A stretch of DNA of 64,000 bases from Vibrio agarilyticus (GCF_012641465.1 NZ_JABAIK010000007.1:1-64000), one strand, 5' to 3'. Counted from the stretch's first letter, positions 52,651 through 64,000 are shown. The notes: generated by a model not told the origin, from the letters alone. A program made the numbers and translations.

Positions 52651-53298
52651 TTAAGTCTCTATCAAGTAAACCTGCTCAGAAAAGCGACTTAACCCCTTTT
52701 GCACTCTTTTCGGATGGGCCTCGTCGGCGTCATCGACAAATAACTGGGTGATTTTGCACTGCTCAAACCTTTGACTAATTTCCGTAAAAGGCACGCTGTA
52801 AGGCGGACCTGACATCTCTTCTTGCGCATAATCGAGCGTGACTAAAAGAATTTTTCCGCCGGGGTTAAGATGTTCAAGCAGCCTACGAACATACGCCTCA
52901 CGTTGTGACGGAGAGAGTGCGCTCAATGCAGCTCGATCGTAGATGCGGTCCGCTTTACTCAAAGGCGCGGTAAAGAAATCCCCACTATAAATCGACAATT
53001 CATCAAATTGATATAACTGATGCGAGCCACTAAGCTCAGTCACCGTTGGCGTGTAGAAATGCTCCGCAAAAAACGCTCGTACAGCGATGGGACATAACTC
53101 AACGCCAATAACATTATCGTGTCGCGCAGCAAGCCACACAAGATCTTCACTTTTACCACACAAAGGCACCAAGACGGAATGATGCCGCTCAGGCTGAGTT
53201 GCACCCCAATATTGGCTTAAGAGAGGATTAACATCGAGAAGATGAAATCCGATTTGATTGCTGGCCCATTTTTGGTGCCAAAACTCTTGTTCTTGCAT
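52651..53298 (-). CDS. tpm: Thiopurine S-methyltransferase
   Basis: A 215-residue SAM-dependent methyltransferase of the TPMT family. In bacteria it also methylates selenium or tellurium compounds. Landmarks: [20 protein letters not shown] at the N-terminus, SAM-binding [16 protein letters not shown] and [15 protein letters not shown], and the catalytic region [18 protein letters not shown]. The start is ATG 53298; the frame extends 44 codons upstream, but those do not fit the family and cross an A+T-rich leader. Confidence 0.92.
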   Translation of the reverse strand: MQEQEFWHQKWASNQIGFHLLDVNPLLSQYWGATQPERHHSVLVPLCGKSEDLVWLAARHDNVIGVELCPIAVRAFFAEHFYTPTVTELSGSHQLYQFDELSIYSGDFFTAPLSKADRIYDRAALSALSPSQREAYVRRLLEHLNPGGKILLVTLDYAQEEMSGPPYSVPFTEISQRFEQCKITQLFVDDADEAHPKRVQKGLSRFSEQVYLIET

Positions 53299-53630
53299 TC
53301 TATTTTTATTTAAAAGCTGACTGATTATCCATCCTAACCAAATCTTGACATTAACGGTAGTCAAAGCGTTAAGGTGATCGCATTTGCCACGGTCAATTAC
53401 TGATAACATCATTGACGTATTGAGAAGCAAATTACAGAATTTTTATCTGACAGCGGTCAGATTAAACTATTAACCTGTCGCCCTTCTCCAACAGTGCGAT
53501 ATAACGCAAAGTTTTGTAAAGGTACTGTTGTTTCTCGATAACTCGACCCAATATAGTTGTTAGACCCTGTTTGTTTCTGCCCTGCGCTTTTTGCTCACCT
53601 TTTTGAAACAATGCAAGGTAAGGATTGTCG
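53299..53630. other. Divergent promoter region of tpm and relV
   Basis: A 332-bp A+T-rich gap with no supported gene or repeat. A direct role for regulators of relV cannot be read from it. Confidence 0.4.
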
Positions 53631-54404
53631 ATGAATATACTGCTTCGCACAACAGCATTGATGCTGCTAGTACTAAGCCGAGCGCCTGCAATTAGTGCAG
53701 CGCCACTGGTTAGCCAAGTGGATAACCCCACTCGCGCGACCGGGCAAAATCAAGTTTGCCCAAAATTATTTCGCCATAGCCTCAACGGCCTTTATGGCAT
53801 CACCAATTTTGACAACACGCCCCCTCAACCTGAAAATGATTTTGAGCGTTTGTACGACAATGCGCTCACTGCCCAAACCGAACTCGAAACACTATGCAGT
53901 AGCGCGGCTCTGCTCAGTGACACCAAAACCGTCTTTGCTGGTGTCAAATCTCGCGAGCGTGCTCAAGAAAAAATCGCAACTGAACTGGGTGGAAATGTTT
54001 CCGCGATCACTGATATCGCTCGAGCGACGATCAGCGCTGATTCGATTGAAGCACTGGTGAGCGCATTTGAAGTGCTTGAACGTGAAACCACCATTGTGCG
54101 CGTGAAAAATCGCTTCAAAGAACCAGCACGTTCGGGTTACCGTGATTTAAACATTCTTGTAAAATTACCCCAAAGTGGCCATATCGCAGAGGTGCAAATG
54201 CACTTAGCGGCAATTGCAGAAGTTAAGAGCGGCCCTGAACACCTACTCTATGAGAAGATCCAAAAAATAGAACGCGTTGCGGCAACAGAGCAGCGCGATT
54301 TAAATGACATCGAATTAGCCGAAATCAGTAAAATGCGCCGAACGTCTAAGCAGCTCTATCAAGACGCATGGCAGCCTTATCTCACTCCTCAAGCCGCGGC
54401 CTAA
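53631..54404 (+). CDS. relV: Small alarmone synthetase RelV
   Basis: A 257-residue RelA/SpoT-synthetase-domain protein without hydrolase or regulatory domains. It makes (p)ppGpp when RelA and SpoT synthetase activity is absent. Blocks: GVKSRERAQEKIATEL, ITDIARATI (Asp, Arg), SGYRDLNILVKLP, and HIAEVQMHL (catalytic Glu). The Lys, Asp, Arg, Leu and Glu reported as essential in V. cholerae RelV (K107, D129, R132, L150, E188 as I recall) fall at matching places, shifted by one residue. The first 24 residues look like a secretion signal (ALMLLVLSRAPAISAAP), odd for a cytosolic GTP-using enzyme. The ATG at 53631 follows AAGGA; a TTG two codons earlier is less likely. Confidence 0.88.
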   Translation: MNILLRTTALMLLVLSRAPAISAAPLVSQVDNPTRATGQNQVCPKLFRHSLNGLYGITNFDNTPPQPENDFERLYDNALTAQTELETLCSSAALLSDTKTVFAGVKSRERAQEKIATELGGNVSAITDIARATISADSIEALVSAFEVLERETTIVRVKNRFKEPARSGYRDLNILVKLPQSGHIAEVQMHLAAIAEVKSGPEHLLYEKIQKIERVAATEQRDLNDIELAEISKMRRTSKQLYQDAWQPYLTPQAAA

Positions 54405-54423
54405 TGCATCAATAACCATCATA

Positions 54424-54452
54424 AAAAAGACCACGCTTTGCGTGGTCTTTTT
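54424..54452. terminator. Bidirectional terminator between relV and ihfA
   Basis: A 13-bp perfect stem (AAAAAGACCACGC / GCGTGGTCTTTTT) with a 3-nt loop and T-runs on both strands. Confidence 0.9.
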
Positions 54453-54457
54453 GCATC

Positions 54458-54751
54458 TTACTCAGGTTTCAAACTTTCTACGCGAGCTTTTAGCTTCTGT
54501 CCGGGGCGAAAGGTCACCACGCGGCGGGCTGTAATAGGAATGTCTTCACCGGTTTTCGGGTTTCGTCCGGGTCGTTCATTTTTATCTCGTAGATCGAAAT
54601 TACCAAAACCGGACAGTTTTACCTGTTCCCCACCTTCCAGTGCTTTACGAATTTCTTCAAAGAACACTTCAACCGTTTCCTTGGCATCCCGTTTACTGAA
54701 TCCTAGTTTTTCAAACAGGTTCTCTGCCAAATCGGCTTTTGTGAGCGCCAT
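54458..54751 (-). CDS. ihfA: Integration host factor subunit alpha
   Basis: A 97-residue DNA-bending protein of the HU/IHF family. [17 protein letters not shown] is the IHF-alpha N-terminus. The beta-arm motif [12 protein letters not shown] carries the DNA-intercalating Pro, and the ending [14 protein letters not shown] is typical. It dimerises with IHF-beta (encoded elsewhere). In this window it may act on the IHF sites before sypA and sypP. The start is the ATG at 54751; the frame opens ten codons earlier at TTG. It lies downstream of pheT as in E. coli, but separated by a terminator and a repeat. Confidence 0.95.
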   Translation of the reverse strand: MALTKADLAENLFEKLGFSKRDAKETVEVFFEEIRKALEGGEQVKLSGFGNFDLRDKNERPGRNPKTGEDIPITARRVVTFRPGQKLKARVESLKPE

Positions 54752-55031
54752 AGACCTTTCCTCAAAAACTGTGTTAAACAATGCTACGTGTGATAGCGAT
54801 AATGGTCAATTTACCCTACCAATCAACAACATATCGGGTTTACACAAGAAGTGTATGCCAAGCTTATGATTTTCGCCAACTTTTTATCAAATTCCTGAGA
54901 ATTAATACGCGATTTTTGCCTTCCCTTGACACAACACCGTGCATTTGTCACACAAAAACAACACGATAGCAACAGAAGCTTATTTCTCGCCAAAATTTGC
55001 CACAGCCAACTTTAGCTATGCAATAAATAAA

Positions 55032-55053
55032 AAACCCTGCCGAAGCAGGGTTT
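55032..55053 (-). terminator. Intrinsic terminator of the pheST unit
   Basis: On the minus strand AAACCCTGC-TTCG-GCAGGGTTT is followed by TTTATTTATT: a stable UUCG-tetraloop hairpin with a T-run. It lies 190 bp after the pheT stop because a repeat occupies the space between. Confidence 0.85.
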
Positions 55054-55077
55054 ACAATTACTAATCAACAGACACTG

Positions 55078-55225
55078 ATACCCAAACAACTTGAAGATAC
55101 CGATAGGCAACAAGTGAACAAAGCCTTCGAGCACGTCATGCACATAGATACACGATGCAATAAGGTTCGTGAGTGCCCATTGCTTAATTTTCCAAGGAAC
55201 AGGCACTTCAAATGTGGCAAGTATA
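55078..55225. repeat. About 148-bp TATACCC-family repeat downstream of pheT
   Basis: Degenerate ends (GATACCCAAACAACTTGAAG and GGCACTTCAAATGTGGCAAGTATACC). The core matches the 127-138-bp copies: GAACAAAGCCTTCGAGCAC, GATGCAATAAGGTTCGTGAG. Confidence 0.78.
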
Positions 55226-55244
55226 CCGTGTCATTTGATTGGGT

Positions 55245-57650
55245 TTATTCACGTAAGCTCGCGCCAAATTTCGTCGAGATGTGAGCAACGATGGCATCTA
55301 CCGCGCCAGCGATATCCGCATCCTCAAGCGTGCGCTCAACAGATTGCAGTGTTAGTGCGATAGCAAGACTCTTCTTCCCTTCTTCAACGCCTTTGCCTAC
55401 GTAAACGTCAAACAGTTTCGCCGCTTTTAGGAACTCGCCGCCTTGCTCTAGGCACGCATTCACGATGTCGCCAGAAGCCACTGCATCATCCACCACAACC
55501 GCGATGTCACGACGGTTTGCAGGGAACTTAGATAGCGCTACAGCTTCAGGGATCACTTTAGCGTTGATTGCGTTCCACTCGATTTCAAACACGATAGTGC
55601 GGCCGTTCAAGCCAAACTTGCGCTCAAGTTCTGGGTGAACCGTACCAATCACACCGACCTCTTTGCCGTCTACCATAATTGCCGCAGACTGACCTGGGTG
55701 AAGCGCTGGGTTCGCTTTTTTGCTTTCAGGTGACAATGCAACGAAAGAGTACGCTTTTTCGTTTGCTGAAAGTTCTAGAATCGCTTCCAGATCGCCTTTC
55801 ATGTCAAAGAAGTCAACCGTGTTGGTTGCGATATCCCAGTGCTCTTCGCTACGCGCACCAGAGATCACACCCGCTAGCATCGGCTCTTGACGCATGCCAT
55901 TTTCTGCTGATTCACAAGGAATAAAACGTAGGCCATATTCAAACAAACGAACACGTGGCTGCTGACGTTTTTGGTTGTGAACAACAGTGTTTAGCAAACC
56001 TTGGATGAGACCAAGACGCATCGCCGACATGTCCGCAGAGATTGGGAATGGCAGGATGAGTGGCTCAACACCTGGTACGATTAACTTTTGCTGCTCTGGC
56101 TCAACGAAGCTATAAGTGATGGCTTCGTGGTAACCACGATCCACAAGCAGATCACGTACGCGTTTGAGCGGTTGAACCGCTTCAACTTGGTCGTGCATCT
56201 TAAGCGCTGCAACTGGGTGTTGGTTTGGAATGTTGTCGTAACCGTAGATACGGCCCACTTCTTCAATCAAGTCTTGCTCGATGGCGATATCAAAACGCCA
56301 TGTAGGTGCAACTGCAACCCAACCTTCAGCATTTGCTTCAACGCTCATACCTAGACGCTCTAGGATTTCAACCACATCGCTATCTGCAATGTGGTGGCCT
56401 AGTAGGTTGTCTAGTTTAGTTCGACGTAGAGCAACGTGGTTTGGCTTAGGAAGGTCTGCTTCTGACTCAACCGCCACAACAGGCGCGACTTCGCCGCCAC
56501 AGATCTCAACAAGAAGCTCAGTTGCACGCGCCATTGCGGTCACTTGCAGTGCATAGTCCACACCGCGCTCATAGCGCATTGAAGAATCGGTATGCAAGCC
56601 GTAGCTACGCGCGCGGCCGCGAATATGGTCAGGTGCAAAGAAGGCGCACTCAAGCAGTACGTCTTTCGTTTCAGTCGTTACGCCAGAACCTTCACCACCA
56701 AAAATGCCCGCGATAGCGAGTGCTTTGTTGTGATCAGCCACCACCAGTGTGTCGGCGTTCAGTTCGGCTTCGCTGCCATCTAGAAGGGTTAGCTTTTCGC
56801 CTTGCTCAGCAAGACGAACTACGATGCCACCTTCAATTTTAGCAAGATCGAAGGCGTGCATTGGTTGGCCTTGTTCTAGAAGAACATAGTTCGTTACGTC
56901 TACAACTGGATCGATTGAGCGGATACCACAGCGGCGCAGTTTCTCTTGCATCCATAGCGGCGTTTCAGCTTGTACGTTGACGTTTTTGATCACACGACCT
57001 AGGTAGCGTGGACACGCAGCTGGCGCTTTCACTTCAATAGACACAGTGTCAGCAATGGTTTCAGCAACTGCTGCTACTTCTGGCTGCGCCACGTCGGCAC
57101 GGTTAAGCACGCCAACTTCACGCGCTAGACCACGAATGCTGAAACAGTCGGCGCGGTTAGCGGTTAGGTCTACGTCGATGGTGACGTCATCAAGGCCTAG
57201 GAATTCACGGAAGTCAGTACCGATAACCGCATCTTCTGCCAGTTCCATGATGCCGTTTGACTCAACGTCGATACCCAGCTCAGAGAATGAACAAAGCATG
57301 CCGTGAGATGGCTGACCACGCAATTTGGCTTTTTTGATTTTGAAATCACCAGGAAGCACTGCGCCGACGGTTGCTACAGCAACTTTCAGCCCTTGGCGGC
57401 AGTTTGCTGCACCACATACGATGTCGAGCAGTTCTTCTTCGCCTACGTCTACTTTCGTTACACGCAGTTTGTCAGCGTCTGGGTGTTGACCACATTCAAC
57501 AACGTAACCCACTTTAACGCCATTGAACGAGCCAGCAACAGGAAGAACGTCGTCAACCTCAAGACCGGCCATAGTAATTTGATGTGTTAGTTCGTCAGTG
57601 GTAATCGCAGGATTCACCCACTCACGAAGCCATGATTCGCTGAATTTCAT
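55245..57650 (-). CDS. pheT: Phenylalanyl-tRNA synthetase beta subunit
   Basis: A 801-residue beta chain of the (alpha-beta)2 enzyme charging tRNA-Phe. Domains in order: N-terminal [13 protein letters not shown]; tRNA-binding OB domain about 40-150; B3/B4 editing domain about 210-390; B5 about 400-475; catalytic-like core about 480-690; C-terminal anticodon-binding FDX-ACB about 705-800 ([27 protein letters not shown]). Full family length. It lies 18 bp after pheS and is translationally or transcriptionally coupled with it. Confidence 0.96.
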   Translation of the reverse strand: MKFSESWLREWVNPAITTDELTHQITMAGLEVDDVLPVAGSFNGVKVGYVVECGQHPDADKLRVTKVDVGEEELLDIVCGAANCRQGLKVAVATVGAVLPGDFKIKKAKLRGQPSHGMLCSFSELGIDVESNGIMELAEDAVIGTDFREFLGLDDVTIDVDLTANRADCFSIRGLAREVGVLNRADVAQPEVAAVAETIADTVSIEVKAPAACPRYLGRVIKNVNVQAETPLWMQEKLRRCGIRSIDPVVDVTNYVLLEQGQPMHAFDLAKIEGGIVVRLAEQGEKLTLLDGSEAELNADTLVVADHNKALAIAGIFGGEGSGVTTETKDVLLECAFFAPDHIRGRARSYGLHTDSSMRYERGVDYALQVTAMARATELLVEICGGEVAPVVAVESEADLPKPNHVALRRTKLDNLLGHHIADSDVVEILERLGMSVEANAEGWVAVAPTWRFDIAIEQDLIEEVGRIYGYDNIPNQHPVAALKMHDQVEAVQPLKRVRDLLVDRGYHEAITYSFVEPEQQKLIVPGVEPLILPFPISADMSAMRLGLIQGLLNTVVHNQKRQQPRVRLFEYGLRFIPCESAENGMRQEPMLAGVISGARSEEHWDIATNTVDFFDMKGDLEAILELSANEKAYSFVALSPESKKANPALHPGQSAAIMVDGKEVGVIGTVHPELERKFGLNGRTIVFEIEWNAINAKVIPEAVALSKFPANRRDIAVVVDDAVASGDIVNACLEQGGEFLKAAKLFDVYVGKGVEEGKKSLAIALTLQSVERTLEDADIAGAVDAIVAHISTKFGASLRE

Positions 57651-57668
57651 TGTGATAGATCCTCTGGA

Positions 57669-59026
<1,358 letters not shown>

Positions 59027-60949
59027 GTGAGAGTCGATGTGGAAAAAACATCTCAATTAGACCGCGTTCGTGCGGACTACAACGTGCACTATTGGAGTCA
59101 AGGATTTTACGGTATCGATGATAGCGGTGAGGTTTATGTCTCCCCCCGCTCCGATAAAGCACACCAAGTGCCCTTTAGCCAAATTGTGAAGCAGCTCGAG
59201 CAACGTGGTATCAACATGCCACTGCTGGTACGCTTTCCTCAAATCGTTCACCAACGCGTTCACAACATCTGTCACGCTTTTAACCAAGCGATTGAAGAAT
59301 ATCAATATTCTAATAACTATTTGCTGGTCTACCCGATTAAAGTGAACCAACAGCGTGAAGTGGTTGACCAAATTTTAGCCAGCCAAGCTCAGCTTGAAAC
59401 GAAACAACTTGGTCTTGAAGCAGGCAGCAAACCGGAATTATTGGCCGTTTTAGCGCTCGCGCAACAAGCCAGCTCGGTGATCGTCTGTAACGGCTATAAA
59501 GATCGTGAGTACATTCGTCTCGCGTTGATTGGTGAAAAGCTCGGCCACAAAGTGTTTATCGTCCTGGAAAAACTCTCTGAGCTTGACATGGTGCTTCGTG
59601 AAGCCAAAAGCCTTGGAGTGAAACCGCGTTTGGGCTTGCGTATTCGCCTCGCCTCGCAAGGTGCCGGTAAATGGCAAGCAAGCGGCGGCGAAAAATCGAA
59701 ATTTGGCCTTTCAGCCTCACAAGTGTTAACCGTTATCGAGCGTCTCAAGCAAGAAAATCAACTTGATTCCATGCAATTGGTTCACTTCCACCTTGGCTCA
59801 CAAATGGCCAATATTCGTGATATTCGCAACGGTGTAAATGAATCTGCCCGTTTTTATTGCGAACTTCGCGAACTCGGCGCATCAATTGATTATTTCGATA
59901 TTGGTGGTGGTCTTGCAGTCGATTACGATGGTACGCGCAGCCAATCATCGAACTCAATGAACTACGGTCTAACTGAATACGCCCGCAATGTTGTGAATAC
60001 CGTTGGCGATGTCTGCCGTCAGTATAAGCAGCCAATGCCCGTGATTATTTCTGAATCAGGACGCTCTTTGACGGCGCACCATGCGGTACTGATTTCCAAC
60101 GTCATTGGTACTGAAACCTACCGCCCTGAAACCATCGAACCGCCTAAGGAAGATGCGCCACTGTTATTACAAAACATGTGGAGCAGTTGGGCACATTTGC
60201 ACGACGGTACAGACGCACGCGCTTTAATTGAAATTTACAATGATACGCAAAGTGATTTGGCTGAAGTGCACTCTCAGTTCGCAACAGGCGTATTAAACCT
60301 TGAGCAACGTGCTTGGGCTGAGCAATGCTCATTGCGGATCTATTATGATCTGCACCGTTTGATGAGCACTAAGAACCGCTTTCATCGCCCAATTTTGGAT
60401 GAACTCAGCGACCGATTGGCCGATAAGTTCTTTGTCAATTTCTCGTTGTTCCAATCGTTGCCTGATGCATGGGGCATCGATCAGGTATTTCCGGTGCTAC
60501 CGCTCACAGGCCTAGAGCAAGTCGAAGACCGCCGCGCTGTGATGCTCGACATCACCTGTGACTCAGATGGTGCGATTGACAACTATGTTGATGGCCAAGG
60601 CATTGAAACGACTCTGCCCGTGCCGCCATGGAGCCCGGATAAGCCCTATATGATTGGCTTTTTCCTAGTCGGTGCGTACCAAGAGATCTTAGGCGACATG
60701 CACAACTTGTTTGGCGATACGCACAGTGCCGTGATTGTTATCGACGAAAAAGGTGACATTCATATCGATGAGATCAATGAAGGTGACACAGTTGAAGATA
60801 TGATGCGTTACGTCCATATCGATGTTGATCGTATTCGTGACAACTACAAACAACTGGTGACTCAGCGCGTCGCGGCACCAGAACAAAGTCAAATCCTTGC
60901 TGAGCTTGAACAAGGGCTCGCGGGCTACACTTATCTTGAGGATTTTTAA
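59027..60949 (+). CDS. speA: Biosynthetic arginine decarboxylase
   Basis: A 640-residue PLP enzyme converting arginine to agmatine, the first step of the agmatine route to putrescine. The PLP lysine is K105 in [12 protein letters not shown]. Further blocks are [41 protein letters not shown] and the C-terminal [18 protein letters not shown]. The GTG at 59027 gives the normal family N-terminus ([20 protein letters not shown]). speB begins directly after its stop codon, so the two form an operon. Confidence 0.95.
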   Translation: MRVDVEKTSQLDRVRADYNVHYWSQGFYGIDDSGEVYVSPRSDKAHQVPFSQIVKQLEQRGINMPLLVRFPQIVHQRVHNICHAFNQAIEEYQYSNNYLLVYPIKVNQQREVVDQILASQAQLETKQLGLEAGSKPELLAVLALAQQASSVIVCNGYKDREYIRLALIGEKLGHKVFIVLEKLSELDMVLREAKSLGVKPRLGLRIRLASQGAGKWQASGGEKSKFGLSASQVLTVIERLKQENQLDSMQLVHFHLGSQMANIRDIRNGVNESARFYCELRELGASIDYFDIGGGLAVDYDGTRSQSSNSMNYGLTEYARNVVNTVGDVCRQYKQPMPVIISESGRSLTAHHAVLISNVIGTETYRPETIEPPKEDAPLLLQNMWSSWAHLHDGTDARALIEIYNDTQSDLAEVHSQFATGVLNLEQRAWAEQCSLRIYYDLHRLMSTKNRFHRPILDELSDRLADKFFVNFSLFQSLPDAWGIDQVFPVLPLTGLEQVEDRRAVMLDITCDSDGAIDNYVDGQGIETTLPVPPWSPDKPYMIGFFLVGAYQEILGDMHNLFGDTHSAVIVIDEKGDIHIDEINEGDTVEDMMRYVHIDVDRIRDNYKQLVTQRVAAPEQSQILAELEQGLAGYTYLEDF

Positions 60950-61882
60950 ATGAATGATTTGTTCACAAAGACTGATTATTCACTCTATTCCAACTCGATG
61001 TCGTTCATGCGTCGCCCGCATGTGCGTAATCCAGTAAATGCTGATGCGGATTTAGTGGTATTCGGTGTGCCACTTGATATGGCGACATCGGGCCGTCCTG
61101 GCGCTCGTATGGGGCCAGACGCCATTCGCCGCGCATCGGTTAACCTTGCGTGGGAGCACAAAAAGTTTCCTTGGGATTTTAACGTCTTCAATAAAGCGCG
61201 CGTAATTGACGCTGGAGATCTTGTGTTTGACTGCGGCGACGCGGAAGATTTCACTTATCGCCTTGAAGCGGCCACCAGCGAAATCTTAAAAAGTGGTAAA
61301 ACCATGCTCGCGCTCGGCGGCGATCATTTCATTACACTACCGATTTTGCGTGCCTATGCCAAACACCACGGTCAAATGGCACTGATTCACTTTGATGCTC
61401 ATACTGATACCTATTCAAATGGCAGCAGCTACGACCACGGCACTATGTTCTATCATGCACCGCGCGAGGGTTTGATCTCAGCTAAGCATTCTGTGCAGAT
61501 TGGTATTCGCACCGAATACAATGCAGAGCACCATGGTTTTAACGTGATCAATGCGATGCAAGCCAATGATCTGTCACCGGCGGAAATCGTGGCTGATGTT
61601 AAACGCATTGTCGGCGACAAACCTGTTTACGTCACATTTGATATCGACTGTCTTGATCCTGCCTTTGCGCCAGGCACCGGCACCCCAGTAATGGGCGGGT
61701 TAAATTCCGATAAGGTATTGAAAATTTTACGCGGATTTGCCGGCATGAACATCGTTGGCATGGATGTGGTAGAAGTTTCGCCAGCCTACGATCACGCTGA
61801 TATGACGGCGCTCGCAGGAGCCACTATCGCACTTGAACTCATGTACGCATGGGCGTCAGGCAAAGAATTTGGCGATAACTAA
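60950..61882 (+). CDS. speB: Agmatinase
   Basis: A 310-residue binuclear manganese ureohydrolase that splits agmatine to putrescine and urea. Metal motifs: [22 protein letters not shown] and [30 protein letters not shown] is the usual N-terminal block. No gap separates it from speA. Closed by an intrinsic terminator about 29 bp after the stop. Confidence 0.96.
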   Translation: MNDLFTKTDYSLYSNSMSFMRRPHVRNPVNADADLVVFGVPLDMATSGRPGARMGPDAIRRASVNLAWEHKKFPWDFNVFNKARVIDAGDLVFDCGDAEDFTYRLEAATSEILKSGKTMLALGGDHFITLPILRAYAKHHGQMALIHFDAHTDTYSNGSSYDHGTMFYHAPREGLISAKHSVQIGIRTEYNAEHHGFNVINAMQANDLSPAEIVADVKRIVGDKPVYVTFDIDCLDPAFAPGTGTPVMGGLNSDKVLKILRGFAGMNIVGMDVVEVSPAYDHADMTALAGATIALELMYAWASGKEFGDN

Positions 61883-61910
61883 TCGACCTTGCGGTGGAAT
61901 AACCTGTTTT

Positions 61911-61937
61911 AGGGAAGCTTAGGCTTCCCTTTTCTTT
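61911..61937 (+). terminator. Intrinsic terminator of speAB
   Basis: AGGGAAGC-TTAG-GCTTCCCT followed by TTTCTTT. Confidence 0.85.
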
Positions 61938-62134
61938 AACCATTTTATTAAATTTGCGAAGCGGCTTTATCTACACTTTAGAGCGGGTTTCAAGCGCTTT
62001 GATAATGCTCTTGCGTCAAACCAGTTTGAAACGATACCCAAACCATGTGGAATCGCAATAAGCTGTCAACAAAGAAAAGTGTTGGGACTTCATGTGGGAT
62101 GGGGACATCACGACACTATGGGGAGAGAGTCTGT

Positions 62135-62791
62135 ATGCATGACATCATCAATGAATTGCTAAAACGCTATACCGCTAAGCAATACGACCCTAGCAAACGG
62201 GTCCCAGAAGAGAAAATCGAAATATTAAAAGAGGCGATTCGGTTAACCCCCTCTTCCATTAACTCCCAACCGTGGAAATTTCTTCTTTTAGAAAGTGACG
62301 AAGCCAAACAGCGTTTTCACAACACATTTGCTATCAAATACCAATTTAACCAACACCACGCTCTTGAAGCATCACACATCATTTTATTTGCCCACAAGCC
62401 TAACTACACTCGCGAGGACTTCATTCAACGTTTAGAAGCAGAGCGACAAGCGGGTCGTTTGCCTGATGACATGTACGACGCACGCCTTGAAGGCAGTTTT
62501 ACGTTTGTTGAAGTTAATACAAACGAATATGGCATCAACAGTCAGTGGACCCGCGCGCAGCTCTATCTCGCGCTCGGTAATGCCTTATGCGTCCTCGCCA
62601 GATTAGGCATAGATTCAACCCCAATGGAAGGGGTTGATAGTGAGCTGATTGCAGCGGAGTTTGCTGATGAGTTGGATGGCTACATCTGTGATGTGGCACT
62701 AGCCTTTGGCTATGCCAACCCGGGCGAAGACTATAATTACGGTTTACCCAAATCTCGGCTACCCATGGATGAAATTTTCAAAACACTGTGA
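62135..62791 (+). CDS. NAD(P)H nitroreductase (NfsB-like)
   Basis: A 218-residue FMN-dependent nitroreductase/dihydropteridine-reductase type enzyme. The FMN-binding blocks are LLKRYTAKQYDP and LTPSSINSQPWKFLL near the N-terminus, SQWTRAQLYLALGNALCVLARLGID in the middle, and a C-terminal ALAFGYANPGEDYNYGLPKSRLP. It reduces nitro compounds or quinones; the natural substrate is unknown. The ATG at 62135 (GGGGAGAGAG upstream) gives the family N-terminus MHDIINELLKR; the earlier frame is not family-like. A repeat starts 6 bp after its stop. Confidence 0.88.
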   Translation: MHDIINELLKRYTAKQYDPSKRVPEEKIEILKEAIRLTPSSINSQPWKFLLLESDEAKQRFHNTFAIKYQFNQHHALEASHIILFAHKPNYTREDFIQRLEAERQAGRLPDDMYDARLEGSFTFVEVNTNEYGINSQWTRAQLYLALGNALCVLARLGIDSTPMEGVDSELIAAEFADELDGYICDVALAFGYANPGEDYNYGLPKSRLPMDEIFKTL

Positions 62792-62796
62792 TGTGT

Positions 62797-62934
62797 TATA
62801 CCCAAACAACTTGGAGTTGCAGGTAGGCGGCAAGCGAGCAAAGCCTCTGAGCACTTCGTGAACAAAGACGAGCTATGTGATGAGGTTTGTGAGAACCAGC
62901 CAACAACCCTGCAACTTCAAGTGGAAAGGGTATA
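62797..62934. repeat. 138-bp TATACCC...GGGTATA repeat
   Basis: Same length as the copy at 14696-14833, with only scattered differences (GGCGGCAAGCGAG for GGCGACAAACGAG; AAAGACGAGC for ATAGACGGGC). It lies between the convergent nitroreductase and membrane-protein genes. Confidence 0.9.
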
Positions 62935-62941
62935 GTTAAAG

Positions 62942-63394
62942 TCAGCGCGCAGATTGCTTGCGCGCTTGCCGCAAAAACCACCAGCGTAATACAAACACTT
63001 GCAGCGCGCTGATCGCCAACATAAGCACTGGAATAAAAAAGCTGAAAATCGCCAGCGAGATGTAAACCAGGCTCAATGCCAATTTTTCTATCAAGTGCGT
63101 CGAATGTTCTATGTCTGCCGTTGCGCCATCGGCCATCACACCAAACGCGAGAAGGTAGAAACAAAATAACCATAAACCCGCGAGCAGCGATCTACCGCGA
63201 AAAACCCAGCCAATACAGAGCCGAGCCCCAATAAAGGCGACACAGATCAGTAATAATAAGGCTGCAACGTCAAGCGGGTAATGGGTGAGATTTTGCAACG
63301 TGTTACCCTGAGTCACTATTGCCGCAACCAAAAGCACCAATGAAATGGTAAACAAAGTAAAGATCAGCGACAGCCGATTTAAGCTGGTTGCCAT
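62942..63394 (-). CDS. Hypothetical membrane protein
   Basis: A 150-residue protein with four predicted TM helices (about 8-28, 38-62, 66-88 and 98-130) and a very basic C-terminus (RWWFLRQARKQSAR). I do not recognise a family. The start is ATG 63394 with GGGAG upstream; the frame runs much further upstream, overlapping the next gene, without support. It lies in the same direction as the two genes that follow on the minus strand upstream, with a short gap, so they are probably one unit. Confidence 0.65.
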   Translation of the reverse strand: MATSLNRLSLIFTLFTISLVLLVAAIVTQGNTLQNLTHYPLDVAALLLLICVAFIGARLCIGWVFRGRSLLAGLWLFCFYLLAFGVMADGATADIEHSTHLIEKLALSLVYISLAIFSFFIPVLMLAISALQVFVLRWWFLRQARKQSAR

Positions 63395-63426
63395 AATGAC
63401 TCCCGTGCTCGCTTTAACGATAGAAA

Positions 63427-63687
63427 CTAGCGATAGAAATATCGTGCCACTGCTGTTCCGAGACGATAACCCAAATAGAAAATTCCAACCAATATCACAG
63501 ATGCCGTGGTGTAACTTAGCCAGACAGGAAATCCAAGCCCAAAGGCAAGTGAAAACGTAATCCCATTGAGCACTTCCAATGGCCACAGATACCAGACTTG
63601 AGCCGTGGTTAGGCCTAGGGCCAAAGAAAGCAGGCATAGCACGAGGACACCACCGACAATGCCGCTCCACTGAATTGTTTTTTTCAT
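63427..63687 (-). CDS. Small hypothetical membrane protein
   Basis: An 86-residue protein with two or three TM helices (GIVGGVLVLCLLSLALGL; VWLSYTTASVILVGIFYLGY) and a basic end. No family recognised. The ATG is preceded by AAGAGATTG. It lies between the DUF2214 gene and the 150-residue membrane protein, all on the minus strand. Confidence 0.65.
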   Translation of the reverse strand: MKKTIQWSGIVGGVLVLCLLSLALGLTTAQVWYLWPLEVLNGITFSLAFGLGFPVWLSYTTASVILVGIFYLGYRLGTAVARYFYR

Positions 63688-63723
63688 TACAATCTCTTTT
63701 GGTTCACTCCCCCTGTTAATGCA

Positions 63724-64000
63724 TTATGGCCACGATGAAAAACCACGCGCGACGAGAACCGCAAGCAGAGGAATTATTAAAATCAGCGCGATTTGCACGC
63801 TAATGTATGAGCGCAATCTCGCTGATAGTGTTATTTCACCGGGATCATCATACTGAAAACGTAGCGAACGTCGACATTTTAGATATTGCACCGTCGGGTA
63901 CAAAGAGACTAACGCCATGACCACAAAAAGCGTCACTTTAAGATGAAATAGTGGGTTATCCGTGTAGTACTCCGGTGGCTTACCAACCCAAAACCAGAGC
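63724..64000 (-). CDS. DUF2214 family membrane protein, partial at right edge
   Basis: The C-terminal part (at least 91 residues) of a DUF2214 integral membrane protein. Visible: WFWVGKPPEYYTDNPLFHLK, a TM helix VTLFVVMALVSLYPTVQYL, and a C-terminal TM VQIALILIIPLLAVLVARGF. The reading frame is open to base 3999 of the last kilobase, so the start lies outside the window; GTG 63936 is an internal codon, not the start. Function unknown. Confidence 0.8.
   Translation of the reverse strand, partial: LWFWVGKPPEYYTDNPLFHLKVTLFVVMALVSLYPTVQYLKCRRSLRFQYDDPGEITLSARLRSYISVQIALILIIPLLAVLVARGFSSWP

Overview
The window is a stretch of Vibrio chromosome, most likely the larger one. Evidence for the genus: small families typical of Vibrionaceae (DUF1415, DUF2999, DUF3297, RelV), a haem receptor with a Fur box, a syp-type biofilm polysaccharide locus, and many copies of the 'TATACCC...GGGTATA' palindromic repeats common between Vibrio genes. 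The order pheS-pheT-ihfA-relV-tpm-purT-cdd-yohKJ-sbcB-tcyP-cob also resembles the V. cholerae chromosome I neighbourhood as I remember it. Species is not assigned. No rRNA, tRNA, CRISPR array, insertion sequence or prophage was recognised.

Layout. 1-10.5 kb: transporters and regulators (MerR, Bcr/CflA, LysR, ferric-reductase-like, MATE), a Fur-boxed haem receptor, and small conserved genes. 10.6-12.3 kb: an A+T-richer accessory patch with a triple hairpin, a HEPN-like protein and a DUF3800 protein. 12.5-34.7 kb: a syp/rbd-like exopolysaccharide locus. It holds an O-antigen-ligase-like protein, the regulators and export proteins sypA-E, a stand-alone HPt protein in the sypF position, sypG, an inverted epimerase, one glycosyltransferase, then genes in the order sypM-N-O and sypP-Q-R. 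A periplasmic binding protein and a chemoreceptor sit between O and P. Two almost identical sigma-54 promoters, each with an IHF-like site just upstream, precede sypA and sypP; a weaker one precedes the glycosyltransferase at 24.07 kb.

34.8-35.9 kb: a DUF134 / NifX-like / NqrM-like cassette behind a strong palindrome. 35.9-42 kb: B12 import and salvage (btuCD, cobTSUC) with astE between them. 42.2-50 kb: an SDR protein, an MFS transporter, lipocalin, cystine transporter, exonuclease I and a yohJK pair. 50.2-64 kb: cdd, PurR-boxed purT, tpm, relV, ihfA, pheST, speAB, a nitroreductase and a group of small membrane proteins that runs off the right edge.

How the parts work together. SypG (sigma-54 activator) with IHF (ihfA is in this window) would switch on the polysaccharide genes. 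The HPt protein would feed phosphate to SypG and SypE from a kinase encoded elsewhere. SypE and SypA form a phosphatase/kinase-STAS partner switch. SypR, the glycosyltransferases, the ligase/polymerase, SypO/D and SypC/B build and export the polymer. No flippase gene is visible in the locus.
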